A stretch of 29,323 nt of DNA from JAWPMV01 sp038527215 (GCA_038527215.1 JBCBGC010000107.1:1-29323); one strand, 5' to 3'; numbered from the stretch's first letter, positions 7,974-17,592 are shown. Translations and numbers: made by a program. Notes: a model not told the origin generated them from the sequence alone.

Positions 7974-10900
7974 TTAAAGGTTCTTTAGTTCTGCCAATCT
8001 CTCCTGGTCGGCTTGTTTATCGGCACTTTTGGCCAGTAACCGATTGCTTCTTGCTTCATACAGTTCAATCCCTAAAGCAATGGTTTTGCGGGTGTCTGGA
8101 TGTTGTAGCCCTAACTTTAATCTCCTCATTTCCAGGCATGTTTCGATGTCCAAAATTGCCTGATCTCGCTCTTTTTTCATGTTGAAGATCATGGCCCTGG
8201 TATGGAAGGACTGGGCAAGCTCCGGATGGTTGGGCAAAAGTCCTTCTTCCTGTATATCAATCGCCTTATTGACTGAGGCTAAGGCCTGCTTGTACTTGCG
8301 GGCTTGCAGGGAAATCCAGGCATGGTCATGGTAGCTAGCCGCTATCAGTGGATGATCAGTGACTAATTTTTCCTCTCGCAATTGTATAGCCATCTGGATA
8401 TAATGAAAAGCGGAGTCCAGGTTTTCCAGGTCCGCGTACACCAATCCCATGTTTGCGAAGGAATAGGCCTTGGATACTTCCTTGGGGGGTAGCAGAACTT
8501 TTTCCAGCTCGATAGAGCGCTGTTGATAGATTCTAGCAGAATCTGTTTCCCCTAAGGAGCGCAGGATCAAAGTGTAAATATTATGGGAGATGGGCCACAT
8601 AGGATGCTTTTCGCTGAGTCGCTCCTTGATCAATTTCATGGCTTTTTGCTGGAAGACCCGGGCGGAATCGTATTTGCCCGCGCTCCAATAAGCTTTGGCG
8701 AGATTATTATAGCCTATGCCTACCAATTGAGCTGGAACCATACTATTGGCCTCCTGTAGGGCGAGAGATATTCTCTGGTGTTGGGCACCCTTGGTAAACT
8801 CTCCAAAGTCTTGGTAAAAGACCGATAAATTACTGTGGGTACCGGCGATAAGCGGGTGATTTGCAGGCAGGAAAACGCCAACAAAGTCCAGGACTTCTTC
8901 TTCATGCTTGATCGCTTCCTGATAATTTCCTACCCAGAAATGCCCGGTAGCCAATCCTTTTAGGCAATCCACGAGTTTACTTCTAGGAGGTGGGGACTGG
9001 GATCGATATTGTTGGAGGAGATGACTGGCTACCACGATGAGGGAATCTCCCATTTGGGCCTTTCGGTAGGCGTCCACCAGAAATTTGTAGGTGTCAAGAG
9101 ACTTTGGATGGCTAGCAGGAAAAATAGCATCAAAGATCTTTCGGGATTCCTCAAGGTAAAAAATAGCGGAGTCCAGCGGAGGCCTGCTTTGAAAGTAAAC
9201 CCCTAGCCCCTGATAGGCCATACTCAGGGTTTTGAGATTGTGTCCCGGTGTGGAAAAAGACTGGGCGATAGATAAATGATAGTATTTATACGAAGAATCT
9301 AAGGCGCTCTTTGCCCAGTAAAAGGTGCCAAGATTTTGATAGCTACTCGCCAAGGCCCCCCTTGGCTGAGGGGTTTGATTTCGCCGGATGGTGATCGCTT
9401 TATTTAAATAGAGAAAGGCTGAATCTACCTTTCCCAAGTCGAATAGGGTAGAGGCAAAATTATGGTAAGTGACTGCCTGATAGGGATGGTTATCAGATAG
9501 AATCTTTTTTCGAATAGAAATGGCTTTTTTAAAGTAATAATAAGAAGAGTCCAATTGGTCCAGGTAGTCTAGGGTCAAGCCAATATTGGTGTAGGCTTTC
9601 GCCAGCCTGGGATGATTAGGATCAAATACCTTGATGAAAATGTTATTTGCCTTTCTGTGATAGGTTAGCGCTGAGTCATAATACCCCATGGAGCGCATGA
9701 TTTCGGCGTAATTATTCAAGGAATTCCCCAACATCGGATGAAAAGGATCCAGGTGTTTCTCCTTTAATGCCAGGGCCTTTTTTTGATAAAATTGGGCAGA
9801 ATCATAGACAGATAAATCACCGTAAATTAAGCTCAGGTTATTGTAGGAAGATGCTAGCTGGTGATCCTCTTCTTCCAGAATCCTTTCTCTAATCCTGGTG
9901 GCTTGCAATTGGAAAGTTTTTGAGGAATCCAGTTTGCCCAGATCCTGATAAATACTCGCTAGCAAATCCAAATCCTCAGCTTGAATTTCCGGGCTATAAG
10001 TAGAATCGGATTTTTTTATCTCAACCGCCTCGATGAGCGCCAGCCTCGCGGAATCGAAATACCCCAAATCTCTTTGGAAGGTAGCCAGGCCCGTCAGGGC
10101 TGAGGCAAAGCTTACCTCATATTTAGGAGCCGCTTTTCGGCTCATGTTGAGTACCCTTTTTTGAATGACTGATGCTGAGTCGAAAAATCCAGCAGTGCGG
10201 TAAGCGTAAGCAAGGGCTTGTAACGTCTTTAAATAATCACCTTCTCTTCCTATGATCGAAGAAAAAATTTTCAGTTTCCTTTGAATAATCACCCTGGATA
10301 AGCTGTACTGGAATTGAAGATCATGACTACGAATCATCAAATCCAAGGCTTCAATTTTTTGATCAATAATCGCTTCCTGTTGCCCAATCGCCTCCTCAAG
10401 GATGGTCACCTGTTCCTGCGCTTTATCGATGGCAGTAATATTTACTGCCGCATCCAGGTCCTGAGCATCCAGGATCAAAATCACCGAATCCAGGGCTCCG
10501 CGCTGAAAAGCCTCGTAGGCCCTGCGATAATATTCTGCCGCAAAATCCAGGTTTACCCGAGCGAGTTCCCGCGTGACTTCAGGCAATTTTCGCCGGGTAG
10601 CTTCTAACTGCTCTTCCAGTAAGCGCTCTGCCTCCCAGCGGTCGGCAATTTTGCGCCCCATATCGGCTTCTAGTTCAGCCAGGGCTTTTGCCTGATCACT
10701 TTTTAGTCGCTCGATATAACCATCGTAACGGCGGGTGATGGACTCCAGATTAATATTGTACAGCTCGGTTTGAGCTTTGGCCAGGCTACCCTTGGGAGCC
10801 AGGAATATCCTTAACGCCTCCCTGCGAGGGATGACCACATCTTGTAGTTCCCGGAGGTTTACTACTTCCAGCCCCGCTTTTTCTACGGTGATCCCTACCG

Positions 10901-11150
10901 AACTACCACTGGGCAAACCGCGGAAAAGGATAGAAAACTCTCCGCGGGCATTAGAGTTGGAAGCAGAAGCGAAATCGGCTGAAATATAGGCTTGCGATAC
11001 GTATTGAATCTGGCCGGTTTTATATTGGCTGTTGTGCAGGCTGACCTGACCTTGGAGGGGAATGTCTTGAGCATGGAGTATGCCTGGCCCCCCGAGCAGG
11101 AATATCCATAAAGAAAGACGTTGTTTAGGCTTACTTAGCATCCGTTTCAT
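7974..11150 (-). CDS. Exported TPR-array protein, paralogue 2 (about 17 TPR units)
   Basis: At 1058 residues this is the largest family member in the window. The signal peptide ends near AQ-D29. The N-terminal module (29-240) matches paralogue 1 almost residue for residue: it has the same SLHNSQYKTGQIQYV, GEFSILFRGLP, DMGRKIADRWEAERLL and NLDFAAEYYRRAYEA blocks. The underlying codons differ mostly at silent positions. A helical linker (about 240-290) leads to about 17 TPR units, most with a DSA core such as YDSAQFYQKKALAL. Units near 690-790 are degenerate, so there may be two sub-arrays. It lies between paralogues 3 and 1, with 13-base gaps on both sides, so the three are co-transcribed. No enzyme domain is seen and the function is unknown. 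Confidence 0.88.
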   Translation of the reverse strand: MKRMLSKPKQRLSLWIFLLGGPGILHAQDIPLQGQVSLHNSQYKTGQIQYVSQAYISADFASASNSNARGEFSILFRGLPSGSSVGITVEKAGLEVVNLRELQDVVIPRREALRIFLAPKGSLAKAQTELYNINLESITRRYDGYIERLKSDQAKALAELEADMGRKIADRWEAERLLEEQLEATRRKLPEVTRELARVNLDFAAEYYRRAYEAFQRGALDSVILILDAQDLDAAVNITAIDKAQEQVTILEEAIGQQEAIIDQKIEALDLMIRSHDLQFQYSLSRVIIQRKLKIFSSIIGREGDYLKTLQALAYAYRTAGFFDSASVIQKRVLNMSRKAAPKYEVSFASALTGLATFQRDLGYFDSARLALIEAVEIKKSDSTYSPEIQAEDLDLLASIYQDLGKLDSSKTFQLQATRIRERILEEEDHQLASSYNNLSLIYGDLSVYDSAQFYQKKALALKEKHLDPFHPMLGNSLNNYAEIMRSMGYYDSALTYHRKANNIFIKVFDPNHPRLAKAYTNIGLTLDYLDQLDSSYYYFKKAISIRKKILSDNHPYQAVTYHNFASTLFDLGKVDSAFLYLNKAITIRRNQTPQPRGALASSYQNLGTFYWAKSALDSSYKYYHLSIAQSFSTPGHNLKTLSMAYQGLGVYFQSRPPLDSAIFYLEESRKIFDAIFPASHPKSLDTYKFLVDAYRKAQMGDSLIVVASHLLQQYRSQSPPPRSKLVDCLKGLATGHFWVGNYQEAIKHEEEVLDFVGVFLPANHPLIAGTHSNLSVFYQDFGEFTKGAQHQRISLALQEANSMVPAQLVGIGYNNLAKAYWSAGKYDSARVFQQKAMKLIKERLSEKHPMWPISHNIYTLILRSLGETDSARIYQQRSIELEKVLLPPKEVSKAYSFANMGLVYADLENLDSAFHYIQMAIQLREEKLVTDHPLIAASYHDHAWISLQARKYKQALASVNKAIDIQEEGLLPNHPELAQSFHTRAMIFNMKKERDQAILDIETCLEMRRLKLGLQHPDTRKTIALGIELYEARSNRLLAKSADKQADQERLAELKNL

Positions 11151-11163
11151 TTCCTTTGCTTGA

Positions 11164-13311
11164 TTATAGGTCTTCGAGCTCTTCCAGCCTTTTGCGTACG
11201 GCTTTGATGTGACTCCTTTTCTTTTTGATATGGGTGGCGGCCAGCCATTTTTCGTAGGTATTGCGAGCTGCCTCTTTAGCCCGCTTCATTTTGCGAGGAG
11301 AAAGACGACTTTGCTGCTGGTAATTGCTCAAGCAATTTTCCACGTAGACCATGGCTGAGTCCAGATTTTGAGCCAGGTAATGGTTGTGCCCGATTTCAAG
11401 GTATAGATCTCCCACCCCTCGGAATGTCGCCCCCAGGGTTTGCTGATAGATGTAGACTACCTTCTGAAAGTATGCCGTGCTAACGTCCAGGGAATCCAGC
11501 TTTCGGTAGACAAAAGCCATATCATGGTACAATGAAGCTACCATCGGATTTTTGGGAGAAAGCGTGAGCAGGTATAGAGGTAAACTCTGCTTTAGATGAT
11601 AAAGTGCTGAGTCATACTTACCCATTTCACGGTACAGCTTGCCTAACCCATCGTGAGCCGCAGCTAAGTAACTTTTATCTTGATAATCCCCTTGCTCGTA
11701 GACCCGTTTGGCTTTGAAGTAAAATACTTTCGACTGCTCAAACTTTCGCTCTACTTTATAAATATATCCAGCATCTCTATAAGCCGATCCAATATGGGGA
11801 TGAAGGGGAGCATACTTCTTCAACAAGATTTCCCGACAGAGCTGGTTGTACTTTTTGGCGCTATCCAGTTGTTTACTGGCCAGGAAGTATCGGGTCAACA
11901 TCAGGTAAGAGAACCCAAAGGCATGGTGGTCAGGAGGGTAATGAGTAGAAAAAATTTCGATCGCCTGCTTTTGATGGCTGATGGCGGAGTCTCGCTTACC
12001 TTTGGACCAATAAGTAACGGCTAAGTTGGTAAGGGCATTGGCGATGATTTTCGCTGGTCGTTTATATAGATGCTTGCGAATGGCCAGAGCCATTTTTTTC
12101 AGCCATAAAGCTGAATCCAGTTTCCGCTCTATTTGCATCAGCCCTCCATAATGGGCAATGATGTTTGCCGCACTTGCGGAATCCACCTTGCCTGCCATCG
12201 CAAGCAAAAAAGGTTCTCTACTCACTTTTTTAGAGGCTTCACCCTGGCCCATCTGGAAGAGAATTTGCCCTACCTGGTGGAAGGATTGGAAGGTTCGGGC
12301 GTGGGTTTTTCCCAGTCTCTTTTTTCGAATGCTCAGGGCTAATTCAGCATAGGATAAAGCAGAATCATATTGGGCTGTGTATACATGAACATCAGCCATG
12401 CGGGTATACACCAGACTCAGTTCCAGAGAGTCCGCCCGCATCCCCCGGTAATAGCTTTCCATCCGCTTATAAACCTCCATTTCCTTTTGGGGTTCAAAGT
12501 TGATCTCGTAGGTTCGTGCCAAAAGACCTAAGGCCTGAATTTTTTGCTGCATTAAGGCCTGCGCGGTGGCGATGGCGCTGTCCAGGTCAGCCCGGGCTTG
12601 CTGCAGCTTATCCCATTGAGAAAGATCCTTTTTCGCATTTATATCCTCCTCTTCCAGGATTAAAATCACCGTGTCCAGCGCCCCTCGTTTGTAGGCTTCA
12701 TAAGCTCGCCTGTAGTATTCTGCTGCAAAGTCCAGGTTTACCCTGACCAATTCTTTGTTGACCTCCGGCAGCCGGCTCTGAGTGGCGGCTAACCGCTGCT
12801 CCAACAAACGCTCCGCCTCCCAACGGTCGGCAATTTTTCTCCCCATATCTGCCTCTAAGTCCGCCAGTGCTGTTTCCTGATCCGTTTTTAGGCGGGCAAT
12901 GTACCGTTGATACCGCCGGTTGATCGCGTCCAAATTGATGTTATACAGGTCCTGCCGGGCTTTCTCGAGGCTCCCGATCGGGGCCATGAAGATCCTAAGG
13001 TTTTTGCGTCTGGGTATGACGACTTCTTGTAATTCTTCCAGGTTGACAATTTCTAATCCTTCCTTCTCCACCAGTAATTGTACCGCACTCCCCGTCGGCA
13101 AACCCCGAAACAAAATAGAGAACTCTCCTTGCCCATTACTCTGAGAGGCGGTGGCAAAGTCCGCGGACACATAAGCCTGATCCACATACTGGATCTGGCC
13201 GGTTTTATACTGGCTATTGTGCAGAGAGATTTGGCCCTGGAGGGATATATCCTGGGCCCATAATGAGGTGATTCCTCCCCAAAAGAGGAGGAAGAAGTGT
13301 ATTCTGTTCAT
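11164..13311 (-). CDS. Exported TPR-array protein, paralogue 3 (about 9 TPR units)
   Basis: This is the first gene of the three-gene paralogue run, 715 residues. The signal peptide is shorter and ends near AQ-D21. The N-terminal module (21-232) keeps the same blocks as the other two (SLHNSQYKTGQIQYV, GEFSILFRGLP, DMGRKIADRWEAERLL) but is the most diverged, for example VQLLVEKEGLEIV where the others have VGI(S/T)VEKAGLEVV. About 9 TPR units follow. The C-terminus is a basic tail (KKKRSHIKAVRKRLEELEDL) rather than a TPR. The upstream spacer of 141 bases has a weak TATCTTTC (13356-13349, minus strand) that could be a -7 element, with no clear -33. The function is unknown. Confidence 0.88.
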   Translation of the reverse strand: MNRIHFFLLFWGGITSLWAQDISLQGQISLHNSQYKTGQIQYVDQAYVSADFATASQSNGQGEFSILFRGLPTGSAVQLLVEKEGLEIVNLEELQEVVIPRRKNLRIFMAPIGSLEKARQDLYNINLDAINRRYQRYIARLKTDQETALADLEADMGRKIADRWEAERLLEQRLAATQSRLPEVNKELVRVNLDFAAEYYRRAYEAYKRGALDTVILILEEEDINAKKDLSQWDKLQQARADLDSAIATAQALMQQKIQALGLLARTYEINFEPQKEMEVYKRMESYYRGMRADSLELSLVYTRMADVHVYTAQYDSALSYAELALSIRKKRLGKTHARTFQSFHQVGQILFQMGQGEASKKVSREPFLLAMAGKVDSASAANIIAHYGGLMQIERKLDSALWLKKMALAIRKHLYKRPAKIIANALTNLAVTYWSKGKRDSAISHQKQAIEIFSTHYPPDHHAFGFSYLMLTRYFLASKQLDSAKKYNQLCREILLKKYAPLHPHIGSAYRDAGYIYKVERKFEQSKVFYFKAKRVYEQGDYQDKSYLAAAHDGLGKLYREMGKYDSALYHLKQSLPLYLLTLSPKNPMVASLYHDMAFVYRKLDSLDVSTAYFQKVVYIYQQTLGATFRGVGDLYLEIGHNHYLAQNLDSAMVYVENCLSNYQQQSRLSPRKMKRAKEAARNTYEKWLAATHIKKKRSHIKAVRKRLEELEDL

Positions 13312-13427
13312 GGTATCAAGTAGTAGTGAAAGATCCTTTCAATTACTTGAAAGATAATAAGTTAGGAATATTTTTTCATTTTTTCGTAATACACGCTTAA
13401 GGAAATTGTCAAGATTGGAACCAAATG

Positions 13428-13450
13428 CCCAGCGGGAAAACCCCTCTGGG
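13428..13450 (-). terminator. Weak terminator-like hairpin after the small TPR gene
   Basis: CCCAG at 13428-13432 pairs with CTGGG at 13446-13450, with an inner GGG/CCC pairing and an A-rich loop. It begins three bases beyond the stop codon of the minus-strand gene. The T-tract on that strand is poor (ATTTGG), so termination may be partial. Confidence 0.35.
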
Positions 13451-13452
13451 TT

Positions 13453-14166
13453 TTATTTTAATTGGCGCTTCAATTCACGCACACTCCGCCTCAGACTTTT
13501 CTTCAAGGGCTTATGGCGGGTGCCCGGCAGGAACTCCAATTGTTTTTTATAGCAAACCAATGCCCAACCCAGAATTTCGCTTTTTTTCGGATGGGGACTC
13601 GGCCGCGCATCCATCATGATACTCACTGCTTTTTCGGCATAGAGAATGGCAGATTGCAGGTCATCCTTCAGGAAGGCAATTTTACTCATGCCATGATAAG
13701 CGATGGCCAGGGCGGTATGTCGCTCATTATAAGCGTTCTCTACCAGGCGGATGGCTTTTTCCTGGTGAAAAACAGCGGAGTCATAGGCTGCTACTTCGCA
13801 CTGTAAAGCCGCCATATAGGCATGCGCTTCGGCCAGGCTTTGATTTCGACTAGGCACCCGGGCCAGGATATTGAGCTTTTGACGGTGGCTTTGAATGGCC
13901 TTTTTGAATTGAAACTGCAAATGATAGGTCGCAGACCGGAGGTTGATGGCCTCTAGTTTCTGGCTGATTTGGTCCTCATGGAAGGATATCTGGTGATTGA
14001 GTCGGGTAAGGCGGGTTTCCAGAGAATCCAACTGATGGAGCTGTACAAAGGTCTCCTTTTCCAGGGAGTCCAGGGTTTGCATGAGCTGAATCAGTTCTTT
14101 TTCTTGAGAAAAAAGCCTCGGCAAGGCAAGGGTATAAATGATAAGGATTGAAAGAATTGCTTTCAT
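13453..14166 (-). CDS. Minimal TPR paralogue without the N-terminal module
   Basis: I place the start at the ATG at 14166-14164. It gives a clean signal peptide (MKAILSILIIYTLALPRLFS) and a 237-residue protein; the longer frame from 14214 adds 16 residues that would disrupt it. Residues 20-75 form a coiled helix rich in Leu, Glu and Gln. The segment QISQKLEAINLRSATYHLQFQ resembles the linker just before the TPR arrays of the three large paralogues. Two TPR units follow (AAYDSAVFHQEKAIRL, DDLQSAILYAEKAVSI), then a basic tail similar in character to that of paralogue 3. It looks like a family member cut down to linker plus two repeats, yet the frame is intact with its own signal peptide. It is transcribed ahead of the other three, and the function is unknown. 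Confidence 0.8.
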   Translation of the reverse strand: MKAILSILIIYTLALPRLFSQEKELIQLMQTLDSLEKETFVQLHQLDSLETRLTRLNHQISFHEDQISQKLEAINLRSATYHLQFQFKKAIQSHRQKLNILARVPSRNQSLAEAHAYMAALQCEVAAYDSAVFHQEKAIRLVENAYNERHTALAIAYHGMSKIAFLKDDLQSAILYAEKAVSIMMDARPSPHPKKSEILGWALVCYKKQLEFLPGTRHKPLKKSLRRSVRELKRQLK

Positions 14167-14322
14167 GTCTGTCTGTTTGATATCAGAAAGACGATAAGCC
14201 CACAGGAAATACATATCAGCCCGCTTTATGGGGATAGCTTAGCGGGATTACTCTGGAGAATCAAAGGGGCAGAACTTGGGTTAATCCGGGGGAAGTCATA
14301 ACTTGCTAACCTAAAATATCTG

Positions 14323-14345
14323 TCTTCCGAAAGGGAAGATTTTTT
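14323..14345 (+). terminator. Terminator-like hairpin in the lpd leader
   Basis: TCTTCC (14323-14328) pairs with GGAAGA (14334-14339) around the loop GAAAG and is followed by T6 (14340-14345). It lies 20 bases before the lpd ATG, so it would act inside the leader. It could be an attenuator, an mRNA 5' stabilising hairpin or chance. No riboswitch fold is apparent upstream. Confidence 0.4.
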
Positions 14346-14365
14346 CCTCAAAACCGACAATTTTT

Positions 14366-15778
14366 ATGGCTTCAGAAAAGTATGATGTTACGGTCATCGG
14401 CTCCGGCCCTGGCGGATATGTAGCGGCTATCAGGGCTTCCCAGTTGGGGATGAAAACAGCTATTATTGAGCGCTATCCTACCCTGGGCGGAACCTGTCTG
14501 AATGTAGGCTGTATTCCCTCCAAGGCCTTGCTGGATTCAACCGAACATTTTTTTCAGGCTAACCATCAATTCGCTGCTCACGGGATCAAAGTTGGAAAAG
14601 TTGAGCTGGACATGCCACAGATGATCCAGCGCAAAAGAGAGGTGGTGGATCAAACCACGGCGGGGGTAGCTTTTCTGATGAAGAAGAACAAGATTGATGT
14701 GTTCGAAGGGCATGGATCTTTTGTAGACAAAAACACCATTCTGGTGACCAAAGGAGATGGATCCACCGAAGAGGTGAAAACAGATAAGGTAGTGATCGCT
14801 ACCGGTTCCAAACCTTCCACCCTGCCCGGCATTGAGATAGACAAAAAGAAAATCATCAGCTCCACCGAAGCGTTGGAGTTGACGGAACTGCCTAAAACCA
14901 TGGTGGTGATCGGAGGGGGTGTCATCGGGGTAGAGATGGCCTCCGTTTTTGCTCGTTTGGGCACTGAAGTTACCATCCTCGAGTATGCCCCTCGCCTCAT
15001 CGCGGGCATGGATGCAGGGCTGGGCAAGGAATTAGCCAAGGCCATGAAGCGGGAGCTGAAAGTACAAATCATGCTCAGCACCAAGGTTACCGGCGCCAAG
15101 GTAAGCCGTGGCAAGGTGACCGTTACCGCTGAAAATAATAAAGGCGTAGCTGCTGACTATAAGGCAGATATCTGCCTCATGGCCGTAGGTCGTCGCCCCT
15201 ATACCGATAAACTCGGGCTGGAAAACATTGGCATTGAACTGGATCGCGGACGCATCCCCGTCAATGACCACCTCGAAACCTCCGTTCCTGGCATTTATGC
15301 CATTGGGGATGTGGTTCGTGGAGCCATGCTGGCGCATAAAGCCTCAGAAGAGGGGGTGTTTGTCGCGGAAAAAATGGCTGGGCAACATCCGCATATCAAC
15401 TATCGGGCGATTCCAGGCGTGGTGTACACCTGGCCGGAAGTGGCTGGGGTAGGCTATACCGAAGAAGAACTTAAAGCCGATGGCGTACCTTATAAGATGG
15501 GGAGCTTTCCGTTTAAAGCCTCCGGACGAGCCAGAGCCAGTATGGACAATACCTTCGGCTTTGTAAAAGTCCTTTCGCATAAAGAAACCGACGAACTGCT
15601 CGGCATGCATATCATGGGGCCACGAGCTGCTGATATGATCATGGAAGGGGTCATGGGACTGGAGTATCGCGCCTCTGCGGAGGATATCGCCATCTTCTCT
15701 CATCCGCACCCCACCTTTAGTGAATCGGTCAAAGAAGCTGCCATGGGCGCTACCGGAGACCGCATCATTCATTTGTAA
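14366..15778 (+). CDS. lpd: Dihydrolipoyl dehydrogenase (E3)
   Basis: This flavoenzyme re-oxidises dihydrolipoyl groups with NAD+ in the pyruvate and 2-oxoglutarate dehydrogenase complexes and in glycine cleavage. The 470-residue length is standard. The FAD-binding motif GSGPGGYVAAI is at 12-22. The redox disulfide motif GGTCLNVGCIPSK carries C44 and C49. The NAD-binding motif VVIGGGVIGVEMAS is near 182-195, and AIGDVVRGAMLAHKASEEG is in the second FAD contact. The C-terminal acid-base pair H448/E453 sits in HPTFSE. No E1 or E2 genes are adjacent, so this is a stand-alone E3 gene, as is common in Bacteroidota. It shares a 199-base divergent spacer with the small TPR gene and is followed 17 bases later by the ABC exporter. 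Confidence 0.97.
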   Translation: MASEKYDVTVIGSGPGGYVAAIRASQLGMKTAIIERYPTLGGTCLNVGCIPSKALLDSTEHFFQANHQFAAHGIKVGKVELDMPQMIQRKREVVDQTTAGVAFLMKKNKIDVFEGHGSFVDKNTILVTKGDGSTEEVKTDKVVIATGSKPSTLPGIEIDKKKIISSTEALELTELPKTMVVIGGGVIGVEMASVFARLGTEVTILEYAPRLIAGMDAGLGKELAKAMKRELKVQIMLSTKVTGAKVSRGKVTVTAENNKGVAADYKADICLMAVGRRPYTDKLGLENIGIELDRGRIPVNDHLETSVPGIYAIGDVVRGAMLAHKASEEGVFVAEKMAGQHPHINYRAIPGVVYTWPEVAGVGYTEEELKADGVPYKMGSFPFKASGRARASMDNTFGFVKVLSHKETDELLGMHIMGPRAADMIMEGVMGLEYRASAEDIAIFSHPHPTFSESVKEAAMGATGDRIIHL

Positions 15779-15795
15779 CCCTTACGGAACGCCCA

Positions 15796-17559
15796 ATGAG
15801 CGACAAAAAAGTAACAGGAAAGGTACTGGACAAGGATATCCTGCTTCGATTGCTAAAGTATGTCCGTCCCTACCGCAGCCAGTTTATCGGGGCTTTGAGT
15901 TTTACCATCCTGCTGGCCTTGTTGATTCCGGTCCGGCCTCAACTGGTACAGATTGCCCTCGATAATTTTGTCGCTTTTGGAGATGTAGGCGGTTTGAGAA
16001 CCATCATCCTCATCATTTTGGGGGTGCTGGTTCTCCAGGCTTTTATCATGTACCGCAATACTTACCTGACCAATTGGCTTGGGCAAAGCATCATACGGGA
16101 TATTCGGGTAAAAGTCTTTGAGCACATTCTACGACTCAAGCTAAAGTATTTTGATCGTACGCCCATCGGTACCCTGCAAACCCGGACCATCAGTGATGTG
16201 GAGGTGTTGAACGATGTCTTTACCTCAGGACTGGTCCGTATCCTCGGGGAGATTCTCCAATTGGTAGCCATTCTGGCCTTTATGCTCATCATCAATTGGC
16301 AGTTGACCCTGGTCATGCTGATCACCCTGCCGCTGATGGTGCTGGCGACCAAAGTATTTCAGATCAAGGTAAAAGGCGCTTTTCAGCGGGTTCGTAAATC
16401 CGTCAGTGAGATCAATGCTTTCATGCAGGAACACCTCACGGGTATGCAGATCGTCCATATTTTCAACCGGGAAAATATGGAGCTGGATCGCTTTGATCAA
16501 GTCAACCGGCGCTTGCGCAAAGCCCACATCAATTCCGTCCTCTATTATGCCGTCTACTTCCCGGTCATGGAGATCGTGATCGCGATGAGCTTGTCACTTT
16601 TGGTTTGGTTCGGGGCGGGCAATGTCGTAGAAGGACAGGTCTCCATTGGAGAACTGGTCGCCTTTATCATGTACTCTCAGATGTTTTTCCGGCCGCTGAG
16701 ACAGTTAGCGGATCAGTTCAATACCCTGCAACTTGGCATGGTCAGTGCGGATCGGATCTTTAAAGTGCTGGATACCCATGAGTTTATTTCAGATGAAGGC
16801 GAAAGAAAAGAACTGGAAGGGATTGAGGAAGCCATCAGCCTGGAGTTTGATCAGGTGAACTTTGCCTATGCTGATGAAAATTGGGTCCTCAAGGATATCA
16901 ACCTGGCCGTAAAGCCAGGCCAAAAGGTCGCCTTGGTGGGTTCCACCGGTTCCGGAAAAACCACCATCATTAACCTCTTGAGCCGATTCTACACCTTGAA
17001 CAAGGGCAGCGTAAAGATCAATGGCGTAGATGTGCGAGAACTGGAATTGGGCTACCTGCGCAGCCTGATCGGGGTAGTGTTGCAAGACGTATTTTTGTTC
17101 TCGGGCTCCATCTACGACAATATCACCCTGAACAATCCGGAAATACCGATGGAAAGGGTAGTGGAGGCCGCCAAGCAGGTGGGGGCCCACGAGTTCATCA
17201 GCAAGCTCCCTGGCGCTTACGAATACAACGTCCGTGAAAGAGGAGCCACGCTTTCCTTGGGGCAGCGACAACTGATTGCTTTTGCCCGGGTCATGACCTA
17301 TGATCCGAATATCCTCGTTCTAGACGAAGCCACCGCCAACATCGACACCGAATCCGAAGAAATCATCCAGCATGCCATCGATACGGTGATGGCAGGCCGT
17401 ACCTCGATCATCATTGCCCACCGCCTTTCGACCATTCAGAAAGCGGACAAAATCGTGGTACTCCACCACGGAGAAATCATCGAATCCGGCAATCACGATG
17501 AGCTTTTGGCTCAGGAAGGGGCCTATTTCAATCTGCATCAGATGCAGTTTGCCCACTAG
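15796..17559 (+). CDS. ABC exporter half-transporter (fused membrane and ATPase domains, MsbA-like)
   Basis: This 587-residue protein combines a six-helix exporter membrane domain (about residues 15-310) with an ATPase domain (about 340-575). The ATPase has Walker A GSTGSGKTT near 381-389, signature LSLGQRQLIAFAR, Walker B ILVLDEATANID near 506-517 and switch histidine in AHRLSTI. It should act as a homo- or heterodimer in the inner membrane. Family relatives export lipids, peptides or drugs, and the substrate cannot be told from sequence. The signature LSLGQ instead of LSGGQ is typical of one heterodimer-like subgroup, but no partner gene is adjacent. The 17-base gap to lpd makes co-transcription likely. 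The CHAT gene downstream has its own promoter. Confidence 0.93.
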   Translation: MSDKKVTGKVLDKDILLRLLKYVRPYRSQFIGALSFTILLALLIPVRPQLVQIALDNFVAFGDVGGLRTIILIILGVLVLQAFIMYRNTYLTNWLGQSIIRDIRVKVFEHILRLKLKYFDRTPIGTLQTRTISDVEVLNDVFTSGLVRILGEILQLVAILAFMLIINWQLTLVMLITLPLMVLATKVFQIKVKGAFQRVRKSVSEINAFMQEHLTGMQIVHIFNRENMELDRFDQVNRRLRKAHINSVLYYAVYFPVMEIVIAMSLSLLVWFGAGNVVEGQVSIGELVAFIMYSQMFFRPLRQLADQFNTLQLGMVSADRIFKVLDTHEFISDEGERKELEGIEEAISLEFDQVNFAYADENWVLKDINLAVKPGQKVALVGSTGSGKTTIINLLSRFYTLNKGSVKINGVDVRELELGYLRSLIGVVLQDVFLFSGSIYDNITLNNPEIPMERVVEAAKQVGAHEFISKLPGAYEYNVRERGATLSLGQRQLIAFARVMTYDPNILVLDEATANIDTESEEIIQHAIDTVMAGRTSIIIAHRLSTIQKADKIVVLHHGEIIESGNHDELLAQEGAYFNLHQMQFAH

Positions 17560-17592
17560 CCTCACACACAGAGGAATTTATTTAATCGGAAA

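Noticed and set aside
5156..14166. TPR genes as fragments of one broken larger gene
   Set aside because: Each has its own start, signal peptide and stop, and the three large ones repeat the same N-terminal module, so they are paralogues, not pieces.
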